Assembly (NCBI GenBank): GCA_036426205.1
Contig: CM071568.1
Span: 223,126,966 to 223,190,965 of the forward strand
Direction of reading: 5' to 3'
DNA from: Ascaphus truei
Taxonomy: Eukaryota; Chordata; Amphibia; Anura; Ascaphidae
DNA length: 64,000 bases
How positions within the stretch are numbered: position 1 is the first letter of the stretch; each line of letters opens with the position of its first letter. This document shows, in pieces, positions 63,997 through 64,000 of the stretch. The position numbers and the translations under genes are program-made. The notes beneath the pieces were generated by a model that was given only the letters and a program-made list of their open reading frames with translations, was not told the origin of the DNA and ran no database searches.

Positions 63997-64000
63997 TACT

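Larger units (their letters stand above)
60981..64000 (+). mobile_element. PIF/Harbinger element (runs off the window)
   Basis: Starts after TAA (60,978-60,980) with GGGCCTCATGCAGTAAGCGC, the same terminus seen inverted at 36,303. The first 330 bp match 36,000-36,303 reversed. About 1.3 kb of AT-rich DNA precedes the transposase at 62.64 kb. The second TIR, and any Myb-like second gene, would be beyond 64,000. Confidence 0.85.

Overview
This is a stretch of animal nuclear DNA, most likely from an amphibian and probably a frog or toad. The reasons are the mix of repeats (Neptune-type Penelope-like elements, a Tf1/sushi-type chromovirus, PIF/Harbinger with an intron, Tc1 elements, L2/CR1-group LINEs), CpG depletion over most of the window, and the recurring ribozyme-like hairpin GAAACGCGTA that I associate with amphibian repeats. 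The species assignment is inference. I found no convincing exon of a host gene: almost every readable protein belongs to a transposable element, and most are broken.

Layout. 1-4.3 kb: AT-rich DNA with old repeat scraps and a CpG-rich block at 340-780. 4.3-15.4 kb: two decayed Penelope-like elements (PLEs) head to tail, each with flanking repeats in inverted orientation. The second (8.28-15.4 kb) has been hit by several younger insertions, two of them bounded by 14-16 bp target duplications, plus a TIR element inside its GIY-YIG domain and a LINE in its 3' part. 15.4-17.2 kb: LINE scraps, a head-to-head pair of tRNA-like sequences and a small tandem repeat. 17.19-23.13 kb: a nearly complete minus-strand Ty3/Gypsy chromovirus with two LTRs and a perfect 5 bp target duplication. 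23.1-29.2 kb: mostly unassigned AT-rich DNA with a related solo LTR. 29.26-33.7 kb: 3' half of a second Gypsy element. 34.6-36.3 kb: one end of a non-autonomous Harbinger relative containing three related palindromes. 36.45-37.6 and 39.28-40.9 kb: Tc1 elements. 41.6-45.6 kb: a long L2/CR1-group LINE with a 2A-like motif, split by a 528 bp ribozyme-headed insertion. 46.5-49 kb: scraps. 49.1-51.5 kb: an isolated CpG island, a C-rich low-complexity tract and a minisatellite. 52.6-55.5 kb: large inverted repeats and a head-to-head pair of ribozyme-like hairpins. 56.5-59.6 kb: LTR plus gag-like region with no pol. 60.2-64 kb: a LINE scrap invaded by a Harbinger element whose transposase has a recognisable intron and runs to the window edge.

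How the parts work together. The chromovirus shows a full set of cis signals: a GGGAAAC slippery heptamer placed to shift Gag into Pol, followed by a predicted 11 bp stem and possible pseudoknot; an 11-nt sequence in the LTR complementary to the primer-binding position (Tf1-like self-priming); a polypurine tract; and a C-terminal chromodomain. The 5' LTR has lost its TATA box. The PLE system is represented by coding remnants (RT and GIY-YIG), inverted flanking repeats, and about fifteen hairpins with hammerhead-ribozyme topology that recur at PLE 3' ends. Two of them start short TSD-flanked insertions. The hairpin at 42,911-42,956 and the pair at 55,393-55,474 keep the CUGANGA and GAAA core, and a third at 48,433-48,472 nearly does. 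All the well-preserved copies carry one extra A before stem II.
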